Assembly: GCA_000507305.1 (NCBI GenBank)
Contig: DF239215.1
Coordinates: 347,630-411,629, forward strand
Reading direction: 5' to 3'
From: Breviolum minutum Mf 1.05b.01
Lineage: Eukaryota > Sar > Dinophyceae > Suessiales > Symbiodiniaceae
Length of the DNA stretch: 64,000 bases
In this document: in pieces, positions 33,138-45,574 of the stretch
How positions within the stretch are numbered: position 1 is the first letter of the stretch
Layout: every line of letters starts with the position of its first letter
Made by a program: the position numbers and the translations under genes
Notes under the pieces: model-generated
Databases searched by the model: none
Told to the model about the DNA's origin: nothing
Seen by the model: the letters and a program-made list of their open reading frames with translations, nothing else

Positions 33138-34740
33138 ACCTGTTGCCGCCATGTTTAGGGCTTTTCCTATGACATGCTGGAAAAGCAATAATCTTCACAC
33201 CTCCTGATCACCGTACGCAGATCAATACTGTTTCGCAGTTATCCTCTGAGAGTCGATTAGATATATATACTGAAACTCGCCCAAATTATGGAGTTAGAAG
33301 CTGGGTGCCCAGTCAACTCAAAAAAAGTGTTGAATCTGAAGCAACAACAAGACTTTGGAGTGTGAACATGTAACAAAAGTATGTTCATGGTACATGTCAG
33401 TGTTTATGTCGATGATTCCGAGGGCCTACTTTAAAAACTACAAAAAAATACCATGTAAAAAAACATATTGCAACTATCTGCAGAGACCCAAACATGTCTC
33501 AAAGTTGAAACATCTTGTAAACTGGAGGTACTTGGTGAAAACACATCGCAAACAATTTGACCAGACTAGGATTCTCTGCACATTTCGAGGCGAACCTCGA
33601 GAGTTCAAGTTTGTTGGGCTGAACATCAAATAAGCTAAGATCCTTGGAATGATACGTTTGTGATACAAAGTAGACATCCAGTGTGTTTAGGAGTAAACAA
33701 TACAACACATTTCTATACAGGACATTGCATAATGTACATTATTGTACCGAAGCTGTTTTGCTGCAATATCTTCGGAACACATCGAAACATCACATATGTA
33801 GCATTGCTACATAGATTGTTCTTCATGTTTCTATATACTGTATCTTCTTTGATTTTTCCATCATTTACGTGGCCACATCAGTCCAACAAGCTGCTGCACT
33901 TGGCGCACGCAGCGCCGTTGTTGAAGAACTGTCCCCATCAGACGGAAGAAGGCGCGGGCCCAAAAATGGGCGCTGGAGACAACCAACCTTGCATCCATGA
34001 CAGCATTGGCACCACCATTTAGCTGTGAAAGAAACATCTGAGGATCATAAGGATTCACAAGGCAAGTACCTGATACTTGGACACCGGAAGTTAGGATGTT
34101 ATTGGCAAAAGACTGGAACATTCTCTATTATGTCATTTTTGGGTGGAAATAGCTGCTCACTATCTACTCTAGACTCCAGATCCTATGCTGTATTTGTGGC
34201 ACTGTGTTCCAACGTGGACCAGTACCTTTGCAGTTAACACTGAATCTAACATGGAGGCTTGAGAGAAAGGCTAGATCTACTACTTCAATTGATTTAAGTA
34301 CCTGTGTGCAGAGAAACACCAATGGTGATTTAATAAGAAGACAACACATACAATGATAGGACAGCTCACCACTCCAAATTCTGAACATCCACCTAAATAG
34401 TTTGAACGATCCAGCCAAACAGGTTTTTACAACCAGTATTTTCCTCGTTTGCTTCAAAGGGTTTCAGATTTCTTAGAGGTAAACGGGTGCCTGCAAGATT
34501 TTGGAATTCTCAAGAAATCCACATCTCATGATCAACAGTACTCGTGCACAAAACAGAAACATAACCTGACGAATCTTTCACATGCTTAATATTTGGTGGC
34601 TTCACACCAAATAGTAAATGAATCAATGAACAAGCAATAGCCACAATATTATACACATTTACACTAAACTTCCCCAGCTCACTTTGGGTTCCATGGGTTT
34701 GATCTCCGGCCTTCACCAATTTGCACACCCCAATCATCTG
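33138..34740 (-). CDS. Multi-exon gene segment, unrecognised
   Basis: Exons: 34680-34740 (MIGVCKLVKAGDQTHGTQ, donor GTGAGC), 34366-34394 (VDVQNLEW, GTGAGC), 34231-34302 (VLKSIEVVDLAFLSSLHVRF then SVNCK, GTACTG), 33865-34010 (LNGGANAVMDARLVVSSAHF, then WARAFFRLMGTVLQQRRCVR, GTAAAT), 33538-33632 (LFDVQPNKLELSRFASKCAE, then NPSLVKLFAMCFHQ, GTACCT or a stop 11 codons on), 33215-33249 (DNCETVLICVR) and 33138-33170. The second-longest has a strongly helical, basic stretch. Nothing identifies the family. Confidence 0.45.
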
Positions 34741-34749
34741 GGTATAAAC

Positions 34750-35100
34750 TTTCCTCAGTTCCGGTGGTGGACACCGTCTGTTGGCAAAGCCAAAACTATA
34801 GCTTTGCCCAAAAGGGTATGATTTGAGTTTCCTTTCCTTTACAGAGTTATTTACTCAAAAAGTACATACCAAATATCGCAATACATCATATCATTTTTTT
34901 AAAACGTGTCATTGGTACTCTCTTTATCTCTCTGTCATGCAAGTCATGCTTTAATGAAAAACTGGTCAATGAAACATAAATCTATAGTAACTGAATATCC
35001 AGAATGACCATTAAGTCATGATAAGTCTTAAGTCATATGTTTTACTTTATTCATTTATACATATAGATTTACACTACACCTCTCCCAAGCGAAACAGCTC
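34750..35100. other. No gene seen
   Basis: AT-rich stretch without exon-like frames on either strand; probably intron. Confidence 0.4.
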
Positions 35101-35111
35101 ACTTCTGGTGA

Positions 35112-35465
35112 ATAGGTCTTGAATGACAAGACACACCACCGCTGCCATCCGAGGTTGTACTGCAACCTAGGAATAGCTTTCAGCTAAGCATTGCAACTGG
35201 GAAGAAAACGGGGCTGGTACCAGTAATACCAAAGTGTGTGCCTATAGCTATTGAAATCAATGGGAAACACATTGGGAACAATTCATCTCAATCTCTGTGA
35301 ACATGAAACAATTTGTATAAGTCATGAACATGTCTTGTTTTTTGGAGAGAGAACACGCACAAAAGATGTGTAACATCATCATCCTAACCCTAGAAAAAGA
35401 TTGTTATGAAACCCTCGTCCAGCCGTCGCCACTTGGCCAAGAGACTACCGATGCTTTTCGCCTGT
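35112..35465 (-). CDS. Two exons with consensus donors, unrecognised
   Basis: Exon 35416-35465 follows CCGACAG and encodes AKSIGSLLAKWRRLDEG before GTTTCA. Exon 35112-35168 follows TTGCAG and encodes YNLGWQRWCVLSFKTYSPE before GTGAGC; the W-x-x-R-W-C-V-L pattern recalls the start of pleckstrin-homology strands but is too short to call. They lie downstream of a stop at 35692 and so start a new gene, probably continuing into the 34.7 kb exons. Confidence 0.42.
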
Positions 35466-35691
35466 CGGGTGGTAAATGGATGCGGCACACTGGGTAGGTA
35501 ATGCCAAGAAAAAACTAAGGAGAAAAAAACACGGAATGAACCAACAGATGTTGCACCTGTGAAAATATGGATATGTAATCAACATACATTGATACATAAC
35601 ATGTACATGTCAAGAGAAACACATACACAGTCAAAGGCACATAACATCTACCATATATTCCATCAAATTCCCCACAGTTCTTTCTAGGATT

Positions 35692-36307
35692 TCATTTCTC
35701 CGACGTAGTGCTTTCCAAAAAAATGGTTGATCCACCAAACAATTCATCCTTCACATCCTTCCTCTCCGAATCCCAGGTTTTGTCGATTACCGAGCCTCTG
35801 GTTCCTTTAAGTGCACCATCCAGGCCTGCACAAGTGAAGAATGAGAACGGTCTGCCCGGCATGGCATACATTCAAGTTGATACTGCCCGGATTGGATGAC
35901 TCCATTTTGATGCTAGCTTTACGTTGAAAAAATAATCAATCTATACATGCAGAACATGCTGTGAGATGAGATGCTTCAACAAATCAACCCTGGTAGTTGA
36001 AGCCCTCAAAAAACAATCAAAAGAAAAAACACAGGTCCTCTTCACAAGCTCGTGCAAAACGTGCCGTCTTGTTGTTGATCTTCTTTAAGGCAGCTCCTGT
36101 GCTTGTTCGTTTGGGGAGGTCTGGTGAGACTCCAACAAACGCAGGGGGATTGGATTCCTATGTCTTAATTGGGGGGTTACCCCAAACAATGTGATAAATT
36201 GCACTGAAATAAAGCCACTCCAATTTGGACATCATGGGAGTTCACTCATCCTGCATGAACATCCTATTGCATTTGCCACATCGTTGGTTGTACCAGATGA
36301 AAGCTGT
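35692..36307 (-). CDS. 3' end of an unrecognised gene
   Basis: Exon 36049-36160 starts after ATAG with ESNPPAFVGVSPDLPKRTST, then GAALKKINNKTARFARA, and ends at GTGAAG with one base of a codon. The terminal exon (35692 to about 35853) starts with two bases and joins in phase to give C-LDGALKGTRGSVIDK, then TWDSERKDVKDELFGGSTIF, ending LESTTSEK and TGA. An upstream exon 36244-36307 (FIWYNQRCGKCNRMFMQDE, donor GTGAAC) carries a C-x-x-C pair. The in-phase join and clear stop make this one of the better gene ends. Confidence 0.55.
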
Positions 36308-36628
36308 TGTAGAATCGGCAAATTGGCTCAAATCTTTTCTAGACTGTACCTTCGAATATCATACTGGGCCGGATGTTTACTATACATACCTATACAGGAT
36401 ATCTGTATCCTTTAGTGCACGTTGTTTGATATTCAAGGCACTTTGAGCCTCACGACCTCAATGCAAGAAACAGAAAAATATCAATAAATCACTTCCGTCC
36501 CGAAAAATCCACTTGACTGACTTGACTCGTACAATCTGAGGAACAGGTTTGCATTCACAAACCAAACAGCACCCTGCCTGTAGACTGTGCTAAGAAACAC
36601 ATGGGCATCTCATCTCTCACGAATTGCT

Positions 36629-39600
36629 TCAAATATCCTTATCGAAGAAACCGAAGCGCTCCAACCCATGAAGCATGAGTGCAAAACACTTCAGCATGTC
36701 ATCAATTTTTGCCGGTTCGTAAGGAATTGTCACCAATATGAAGTCCCTGGAGTCTGCTTCCAAGAGTGATTGAAACGACATTGGATCTATAATAAATCAG
36801 AGCTTGAGAATGTTCCTAGAAATGTTTGCGGGTGTAACCCACTTGATACATCCAACTTCCAATCTGTGTTCATATCAACTTCCATCCAAAACGTCTCTTG
36901 AAGAAACATGAAACAAAACGTTCAGTTAACTTTGGGTCGAAAGCACAATCTATCTCGGGAATCTACGGTTTGACATGTGTCGATACAGGTTGAGTGTCTG
37001 GGTATTGCGCTTCACTCTAAATCCTTTTTCTCCTTCCATCAAAGAAACACAGCTACATCTACATCATTACATTCACCATAAGTGATTCATTGGCTTCTCA
37101 AAGAAATATGACGAAATATGGATACATGATACAGCTTCTGCCAAGCATCTTTCCTGGTTGCCCACTTCCCACAACTCTAAGATCCTCAGCAGTGGCCAGA
37201 TCTTTTGGATTGCTGTACTTTGCAGTGGTTGCTGGGTGTGACAAAACCAGAGTGCCCTCCACGTATAACCACCCGACCTTTGATTCTGGGTGATTTTTCT
37301 CAAGCTGAAACATGTTTCAGATTTAGGTTACGCTTCGCAGGATTTCTCCATACTAAATCAGAATTTGGGAAGTTTGGGATCAAACTTGAACAGAACATTG
37401 AGATGGATTATGGACCAAGCAAATTTGATCATGACAAGGCTCTGACTCAACCACCTTTCATCACCACATATTGACATAACCTCCCAGCCCTTCTGGAGTT
37501 GAATATGAAAACCTGAAAATGACACCAGAAATAAGGAGATTCTGACTTTGGAAACCATCACATTGACCGAGTGCATGTTGACTTTGGGAGGGTACAGTCA
37601 CGCAGTGACATGTCGTGACCCACAAATGTCTGCATCAAGGCGCTTTGTCACCTTGGGCTTCTTGACCAGCACAGGGATGCTCAATTTTCGGTCCTTGGCT
37701 GAATCTCTTGAAGTAAAATGCTGGACCGAGGTGATCAAGAAATCATGTCTTAGCCCAGATGTTTGGATCATGTTTCAATGCTTAGATTTTCTTGTTGGGT
37801 GGTTAGAAAAATATAAAAAATATTCACCAAATGGTGGTTTAATGCTGATTTACCACGGTAGTGAGAAAAAAATGACCTTAAACAAAAGAATGTGTAGATC
37901 TGAAAATGGTCTGAAACTTATCCAGGTATCACAAAAAATTGCAACTTGTAGAGATGAAAGTGTCAATGATAAATCCAACAGATGGACAATACCAAAGACA
38001 CCACGAAGGTCTTTTCCCCTGTAAAAACCTCAACTTGTTTGCTAAATATTCTAGATATCCCTGCCCTCAAAAAAGAGTTTGTAGGGCTTTCAAACCATTC
38101 AAACCTAGGAACGCGACAGGCAACGAGCTCACGCAACACTGCTTGTCCCAATGGACATAGGTCCTCCAAACCTTTGTTCACTGAGTCAATTTTGGATCAT
38201 GGATACCCAGTTGCAATGGATGGAAGAAAATGTCTGACACCGAAGATAAAAATGACAAGAATAAAAAAACAAGCAACAGGTGTATGTGAGAAGCGCCTCA
38301 AAAATTGAAGCAAGGGTACCCATTTAGGTGAATCTTTTAAGGGTAGAAACTCAAAACGATTTCAGTGAATTGGTCTTTGAAGCAGGCGAATTGTCATCTT
38401 GTTCCTATCGTCTGAACGGTGAAGCAATCTAAACGAACAAACAACCAAACAAACTGTCAATCATTGATTCATGCATGCATTCATTCATTCAATCTATGAA
38501 TCTCTACCCCCTGTTGCAGAGCCCTTGTGTGACAGCTGTCATTGGCATCATCGACAACAAAACACTTTGCTTCCCAAATTGTGCTTTTCAAAACCAAACT
38601 TGCTAGAACTTTAGCATGGCTAAGATTGACACCATCATCCTCATCCTCTTCTAGATCTTCATCATCATCATCATCGGCTTCTTCCTTTTCGGCCTCTTTC
38701 AACAACTTTTGCAGCCTCACAGACGTGTGAAAACATCACAAGATTAGCATCGAGAATGCAAATCCTGAACTACTCATCATCCAGCAAATCTTCTTAATAA
38801 CAACATCAAATATCAACATCTCTGAACACCCAACTGGTTGTTGCGATCAGCCTTACACCCTTTAAGAACTATATACCTGGTAATTTTAGGGATTCTCGGC
38901 CTGAAATCACACCCCTAAACTCGCCCCACCGTCGCTTGAGGCCACGTTTTGCACTGGCATCCACGACCATGGCCTTGCGGGTTTTCTAGGTGAAAGCAGC
39001 TTGTCATCCAAAGATTTTGAAGATTAAAAGATTACAGATCTAGAGTTTAATCAAGAATACTTATTAGATATAAGAAAACAACATCATGCCCACTGATTCT
39101 TCCAACACTGGTCCAATAAAAATGGCTCCAAACAGGTTCTGAATCGTTCTCACCTCATCTTCTTGAAGCCCGGCACGTGGAACACGTAAGACTCCACATA
39201 AAGGGGTTGGGCCACCCCCTGTGTAGCCCATATTCACCTGAAGGCATTCAGCCAAGGATAGAGAGCAATGATTAGCTATATCGATGATGATCTCAAAAAA
39301 ATGTCTAGTACAGCAAACATGTTCAGGACTCATCAGCAGAATAATATTGTATAGCGTTTAGAATCCATTAGATATAGATGCACAGTCTCCGTTATATAAA
39401 TTCTCACCGTCGCAAATGCACAAGAGGCACAGACTCGACCTCCAAAAACCCACCACTACCAAGACACAAGCATGGAATAGCCTCTGCCATAGCTGGCCTT
39501 CGTTGGATGGTTCCATTGTTGTATTACTGTTCAAAGGCGTGACATTGGATGGTTCCTTCGCTTAAGTAGGATCACCTGCTATAGAAACATTTGGGCAACA

Positions 39601-40043
39601 TGGTCGTGTTAGGAATCACCGAGAGGGAGGTAGTTCCCACCTGCAATTGTTTCGGCTTCAGCCGTGGCTGTTCATCTAATCGGATCTTTGGTCGAAGCAA
39701 ACTCAGCAGAGGTGCCTCCTTGGGGGAGAGCAGCGGTGGAGAAAGCAAAAATCAGGTGATGAGTGGTTCCTTCCTATCAATGGATGATGTTTGAGATGTT
39801 TATTTCAAATTTAGAATTGAAGCAGCACATATGTTGTGCGTTTTAAACAGTATCCTTTGGGATGGTTTGCAGACCCTCTTTTGGATTATGCATGAATTCT
39901 ATCTCCGGCTACTTCATGGAACCTCCAAACACTGCTATCAAAGGCTCGTACTGATGGTTAGCTGGAAAGTTTTCCACAACTTTCAGCTTACAATGGTAAC
40001 GTTGGTGGGATTGTGGGGGATCTGTTGAAGGAAGATCTTGAAC
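36629..40043 (-). CDS. Exon-dense gene, unrecognised product
   Basis: Exons 5' to 3': 39999-40043 (IFLQQIPHNPTNVTI, GTAAGC), 39644-39721 (LLSLLRPKIRLDEQPRLKPK), 39409-39457 (WWVFGGRVCASCAFAT), 39155-39238 (VNMGYTGGGPTPLCGVLRVP), 38879-38987 (MVVDASAKRGLKRRWGEFRG), 38510-38715 (LQKLLKEAEKEEADDDDDED, then LSHAKVLASLVLKSTIWEAK), 38102-38185, 37602-37711 (KDRKLSIPVLVKKPKVTKRL), 37440-37520, 37133-37305 (LEKNHPESKVGWLYVEGTLV), 36973-37020, 36842-36897 (FWMEVDMNTDWKLDV) and a terminal exon 36629-36768 (DFILVTIPYEPAKIDDMLKC, ending ERFGFFDKDI). The four most upstream exons are all in phase 0 and join without adjustment. The acidic run comes from GAT/GAA repeats. Function unknown. Confidence 0.6.
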
Positions 40044-40178
40044 CCTCAAGGGACAGTACCTTGGACAAATAGGTATATGATGTGATGATATATGTTTAAT
40101 GATCAAAAGTCTCCATATCCTCAATGGTCACAATCAAGCCTACTATTGGGTGAATGACCATCCCTTATATGGCACACA

Positions 40179-41359
40179 TCAAATAGGCGTTAAATCTATG
40201 GCACGGGCAGAAGGCAGCAGATTTTCCTCCAAGACTGGCACCACTAACAACTCATACCATTACCTCAACTTCGCTACTGGTTTCTGAGTGCATAAATTCA
40301 CATTGCAATCGACCACATTGAATGTCATCCATCTTGGTAAACCTTATGTCCAACTAAACTAAACCTTTGGGATGCCGATATTTACCCCATGGCTCAGAAG
40401 CCGCTAGCTTTTCGATTTGCGACCACTATGTCACACAGTCACACCCAGTTCTTTTTGATAATCATAGATATCTATAGGAAGGACTCATACATTTTTGCAT
40501 CAGCTATCGCTAAACACCAAGACCCCACTCACTCCCCCCTCTCCGGTTTTTGTCCTCCTGCGATCGCACAAACTCAATGGCTGTGTCAGACTCCTGTACC
40601 AAAGAGCGACCGAATCACTGAAACTATGTCCCTGATGCGAGTGCAACACCGCAGACTCCGTTTTTGTCTCAACAAATAACTTGGAATTTGTATTGCTATC
40701 AGAATATAGATATCTTAATTCCTCTTCCACCGTGCTGTTTGAACCTGGTGCTTTCTGGCGGGTGAGACAGAAAATTAGTAGGCAAAGTGGATCATCAGTC
40801 TTTTAGAATTTGACAATCAAATATATACGTTTGAAGTCAGCCGCCTAGATCTATCATTGAGGTTACTTGCATCACCATGATTATCATTGAACAAAGTCAT
40901 GTTACACCCATGAAATTCAACATGGAAGCTGAAAAGAAACAAGATTCCTTTTACCATGGGATTCCATATCAGTTGACCTTGGGGGTGGTACTTTCCTGTC
41001 TGTTGCTTTCCATCTTCGACCCTTTTGGGCTCCTCTTCACTTTCATCCATGCTGCTTCCCCCGAGCTTGGCTCCGGCTACTCTGAGCCGCTAGTTGCATG
41101 CACGCATGCCACAGCAAGGATGTCAGCGGTTATGGTAAAGATATAAATCTGAAAAAACACGTAAGTGGCAATGTTGATAACAACAAGCAATGAACATGAT
41201 TGTGATAAAGTGATAACCATCACCAGCAATGAGAGTAGTGAACAGTTACACAACTACAACAGAAGGTAAACCCCAACTAACTTGGGTTGGAATTTGAGTA
41301 CAGGGTAGCTTTTCCACCAGTTGTTGCATTTGCAGCTTTGGGAATTCACGGGAATTCAT
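40179..41359 (-). CDS. Possible complete small gene, 76 residues
   Basis: Four exons, all in phase 0, join without conflict: 41282-41359 (ATG start, MNSREFPKLQMQQLVEKLPC..., GTTAGT donor), 41021-41065 (LGGSSMDESEEEPKR, GTCGAA donor), 40534-40593 (ESDTAIEFVRSQEDKNRRGG, consensus GTGAGT donor) and 40179-40226 (ENLLPSARAIDLTPI and TGA). An AG lies about 25 bases before the ATG, fit for spliced-leader addition. The product would be short, hydrophilic and acidic in the middle. Alternatives exist: the second exon could begin earlier or end at GTACCA, and the first two exons have other open frames. Confidence 0.4.
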
Positions 41360-41541
41360 TAGGTATCGGGGATGGCTAAATGGAAATTGCGGTCTTAGTA
41401 TCAAATTAAAAAGCTTTATGATATTGTATGATGATGTTTAAACAATAAATCTCAGTATGCATGATTCACCAAGCGATATCAATACCACTCAAAAACCTCG
41501 CATCACAGTGAAATGAAGAGCCTGATCTCTGGCATCAACGC

Positions 41542-42894
41542 GGAGAGAGAGTGGGATCCTGCCAAGGTGTCGCCTCCATGCGGTGCATTGGATGCTCATA
41601 GTATACATAACAGCTTGCAACTTTACATGTTATATATAATATACGTATATCATATGATCATATGTAAGTGTACTATATACATATCACTGACAACTGGAGT
41701 GATTCCTAAAATCTATGTCAAACTAGTGAAGTCATTGCGAGTCCACATTTAAAACCATGAACTAGAACTTCTGCTTCGCTATTCTACATGGTGCTGTATT
41801 TTGAGATAAAAATGGCCTCCACCACGTGAAACTCATGATTGGTCTGATCTACATAGTCTGTAGGTCAAGTGACCAACGTCTAGTGTGAGTCTTTGAATCC
41901 CAACCCAAACATCTTGTCTCGTATCAATAGATCCATCTTTGGGAGGTCCCCCAAACACCCTTAGCATGCATTAATTAATATAGACACATATACTCAATCT
42001 CCTAGTAACAAATCCTTTCACAAGGAAACCAACTACCGATCCACTGCCCTTATCCCCAAACTGCACCTGAGGAGCGGCTCACAGTGTTGCCCTCCATAGC
42101 ACCTGTGCGAGTGGAGAACTGGCAGCTTTCCCATGGTAGAAAACTACGTCTGATGTGATGTAGAGAAATAATTACTTCAGCAAGGATTGTGAAACACTAT
42201 TCCTTTTTTCACCAACCCATGGAATTACACAAAAGTGTGTGTAGTGGCATTTGGTGATGTTTGACATCATATTGTCCGGACTCTCGGTGCCAGGACATGG
42301 TTTAACTTTGCAGCTTGCCGTTTAACATTTCCTATTGGATTCACCGCCCACCCAGGATAACAGTCACCACCAGGATGATTACGTTTTTAGTAGGGAATCC
42401 CGAACTAAACCAACTCATTTAAAAATGTGCCACTATTACTGTGTGATGCCATAACACTTCATCAAGGGCCCACCCTTACCACTTTTGGGTGCTCACAAAT
42501 ATGATTTTAGTGTTGGAAGCTATGCCTTGGAATCTGTTGCACCGGTCCCTGCAAGCAAACCTGAAACATCTAGCATCTTCGTTTGTCAGTGTGTAAAACT
42601 TATCAATGGTTCATATACGTGGTACACTGCAAGAGAATGATGAACAAACTAGACGTCTATCAACTTTTTGTGTCTAAAGTGGATGCAACAGACTATACTA
42701 TAGTTTGTAGAAATCATACTCGTTCATACATCATGCAGCACGCATATACTCCACCGTTTGTGGCAACATATCGACGCCTGCAAATGTCCGCAAGGACGGT
42801 GCTGCGGAGGTTCCCAGCATCCCGTCCTGGAGGGATGAACACTTTCCAAAATGAAACTGGTTCTGAAAAACCATGATTGTCGTCGTCGTCGTCC

Positions 42895-42956
<62 letters not shown>

Positions 42957-43205
42957 TGTTTGTTGTTTTGCTGGTGCAAGTGTCGCACTTTCAGGGAAGA
43001 CGGAAATGAATGGTACATGATGTGCCTTCTTCCCAAGGTGTTATGCTGAGGCTCTTGGTTGTCAAACCTCAGGACTATGTCACTATGTCAAAATAGATCT
43101 GTCCATCAGCAAACAAGAATCTACCTGATGCTACCTTGAAACAACGGTCTAAACAACTGTCAAACAGCAAAGCAGCCAAGAATGGACGACAGGAACCCTG
43201 TCAAG
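41542..43205 (-). CDS. Exon cluster, unrecognised
   Basis: Candidate exons: 43134-43205 (GSCRPFLAALLFDSCLDRCF, GTAGCA), 43027-43066 (FDNQEPQHNTLGRR, GC donor), 42773-42868 (PVSFWKVFIPPGRDAGNLRS, then TVLADICR, GC donor), 42505-42558 (DRCNRFQGIASNTKIIF, GTGAGC), 42267-42336 (NVKRQAAKLNHVLAPRVRTI and stop), 41819-41859 (YVDQTNHEFHV) and 41542-41600 (HPMHRMEATPWQDPTLSP). A stop at 42267 may end one gene, leaving the last two to another. No domain is recognised. Confidence 0.38.
42895..42957. repeat. (CAT)n trinucleotide repeat
   Basis: About twenty CAT units, preceded by CGT units. On the minus strand it would read poly-Met or poly-Asp/His according to frame. It lies in presumed intron between exons at 42773-42868 and 43027-43066. 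Confidence 0.95.
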
Positions 43206-43479
43206 AAAAAACATGTTTTCATCTCACAGGCTTGTGCCAACTGAAATTCCTTGCAAATGCTTCTATAGGTTTATCTTTTCCAAATCTTCATCCAATCGTG
43301 CTGTGCACTCCAACATCTTGGCAAATCACCCCCCCTGACCCTTCATCTGACCAAAACGACTGGGTTCTTGATGAACATCACAGATTCCATGAAAAAACAC
43401 AGCATTAATGCACATTTCGATTATCAACAACCTTCATATATCAAAACCTAAGGATTTGGAGGAAAACCTTCATTTTTTG

Positions 43480-43720
43480 AAAACCACCCGGGGTTCAACC
43501 GGGTAAACCACCATTTTCACCGGCTCCCCTCAACCCACCGGCTCCTCTTGAACCGGTCCTGTTAGCTCTTGAAGCTCCTCGTCAGGATGGATATATCTAG
43601 CAATTCATCTTCCATGGGAAAAAGTGGTACGCCCAAATCATCCATTTTAATAGGGTTTTCCATTATAAACCATCCATTTTGGGGTACCCCTATTTTTGGA
43701 AACACCCATATATATATGTA
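43480..43720. repeat. Symbiodiniaceae-type foldback repeat and CCGG-rich spacer
   Basis: The right part (about 43625-43715) contains CCATCCATTTTGGGGTACCCC and its partly inverted partner around CATCCATTTTAATAGGG; minus-strand translation gives MGVSKNRGTPKWMVYNGKPY. I recall this peptide as a recurrent artefact of a dispersed repeat in Symbiodiniaceae gene sets. The left part (43480-43560) holds five CCGG words within GGTTCAACCGGGT and CACCGGCTCC. Confidence 0.7.
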
Positions 43721-43738
43721 TTGTATATAGTTTTACCA

Positions 43739-45315
43739 AGATCAGTTTTGGGAGCTTCTGAACAGATTTCCAGCCGAGTCGTTGCCTGAAAACGTTGTTC
43801 CCAAAAAGATGCGTCACGCAATGACCTGCAAGGGGCAAAGGGTCAGGAAACACGTGAGGACAGGAATAGAACTGATGCATGGCATATAAATATTAATAAT
43901 TATATAATTACAAAAATTGGGGGTGAATGTGTTGTTTGCATATGCAATAAAATAAAATCATCATTGGTTGAGTGTCTGACATGTGGGCATTAAAAATTGC
44001 TCCTTCAGGCTTGCTACAGTAGGGTTGTGAACATACTTGCACCATCCTTCAAATGTACCGCCGCCACTTACGGGGGGGTTGAACTTCCAAGGTGATTTTG
44101 GAATCTTGGGACATTGCTTGGGTTCCAGGCGTCATGGAAAAACTTCTCTTTTGCTTCTCCGTGGCTGTGGGGTAGAAGCCAGTGGTGCTGAATCCTACGA
44201 GATGGGACAAGATATCGGATTCACAAACAACTGGTGGTATTTTTGTTGTCGGAAATTTGCAATCAAAAATGATGATATTCAAAAACTCTGTCTACATCAC
44301 TCCAATATTCATTATGGACAACTGATGCGTGCCGGAACATCTCAAAACTCACTAGCACCTCGAGCAAATCCCTTGCACGAGCACAAATTGTGGATGCTGA
44401 AACTACTGGATTGAAATTGACTTGGATTCTCCATACCCTTCAAACACTAAAAAATACAGAAGGACTGTTAATAGGAACACCAGGAATACTGTCCAGCTTT
44501 CCCAAATATTCCTTCCGTAATACAGTATCAATTCCAGGACCAAACCTCTCAGACAAACACTTCTCCTGGGTGTGGTCGATGCCCCGGAACAAGCCTGCAC
44601 ACAAGCACCAAGCGTATGGTGTTTCTCATATTTCTCCATTTTCAACAGCAAAGAGTGACGTAGATACCAAAGACAATGTGTATATCTCTACTATATTCAC
44701 GTCTACTAATCTATCATCCCTGATTGATTCCCAACACCTCATAGTCAAACATCATCCTTTAGTCCTTGCTACAGGATTTACCTTCCAATTTTCTCTGATT
44801 GCCATGGGTGGACGGGCCTTTCTGCAAGATCCAAGCAAGTAAGGTTAAGACCTGGGCGAAGAGGCCCAAGACCGCAAACCCCAAGCAACCACATAAATTG
44901 CTGATGAAATAACAGTGATACAATGGAGTTTTACCAGCCAATCACTCAATTCTCAGCTATTCTCGGGAGAACAAACAGAAATTGTATTTGTAGATTGTAG
45001 ATGTATAGTACAGGAGACTATTCTACCTGAAGTCCAGTGGTTTACTGTTCTACTTATCTCGAGGTGAATCTTTTGTTTGGTCTAATTATTTACTCCGGAC
45101 GAGGCCCATGTTCACGGAAGTCCCTATAGCAAGCAGGGCTTTTTCATATTATCTCTTAATCATCTTAAATCTGTCGTTGGTATTTAAATTTCACAGAATG
45201 AAACATCATATGGAAGTCGCCCCTCGGCATCTCGTGATCTGTTTGGCAGCTTTTTTGTTGGCTCTGTTGGTCCATACCTCATCGATCGGATCACTCAAAT
45301 GTTCCATGGTTCAGC
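43739..45315 (-). CDS. 5' part of an unrecognised gene
   Basis: A start codon at 45315, with an in-frame TGA two codons before it, opens MEHLSDPIDEVWTNRANKKA and possibly more. Downstream exons: 44784-44827 (KGPSTHGNQRKLE, GTAAAT), 44464-44595 (LFRGIDHTQEKCLSERFGPG, then IDTVLRKEYLGKLDSIPGVP), 44309-44394 (STICARARDLLEVLVSFEMF, then RHASVVHNEYWSD, GTAGAC), 44068-44193 (HHWLLPHSHGEAKEKFFHDA, then WNPSNVPRFQNHLGSSTPP, consensus GTAAGT) and 43739-43829 (open in two frames). The middle exons have strong protein character. Two other frames are also open around the start, so it is uncertain. Function unknown. Confidence 0.45.
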
Positions 45316-45574
45316 ATTGATGGTCGCCAAACGCTTGGGTTCAGCGAAGCAGCTGCCACTCCAAAGCTTAAAAGAACAAACAATAAGCACGAGAAATATG
45401 TTAATATGGCCTGTGTTTGTGCAGTCATGCAGCTACTTCACGTTTATATACGCTTATACATTGTTCATTCCCGCATTGCTGACTTTGCTGAACTCAGTCC
45501 ATCTAATGCTGATCTACATGAGATAAGTTCTGCCACAGCAGAAAAGCTCAAGTCCCACTTCTACCCGGCTTAAA

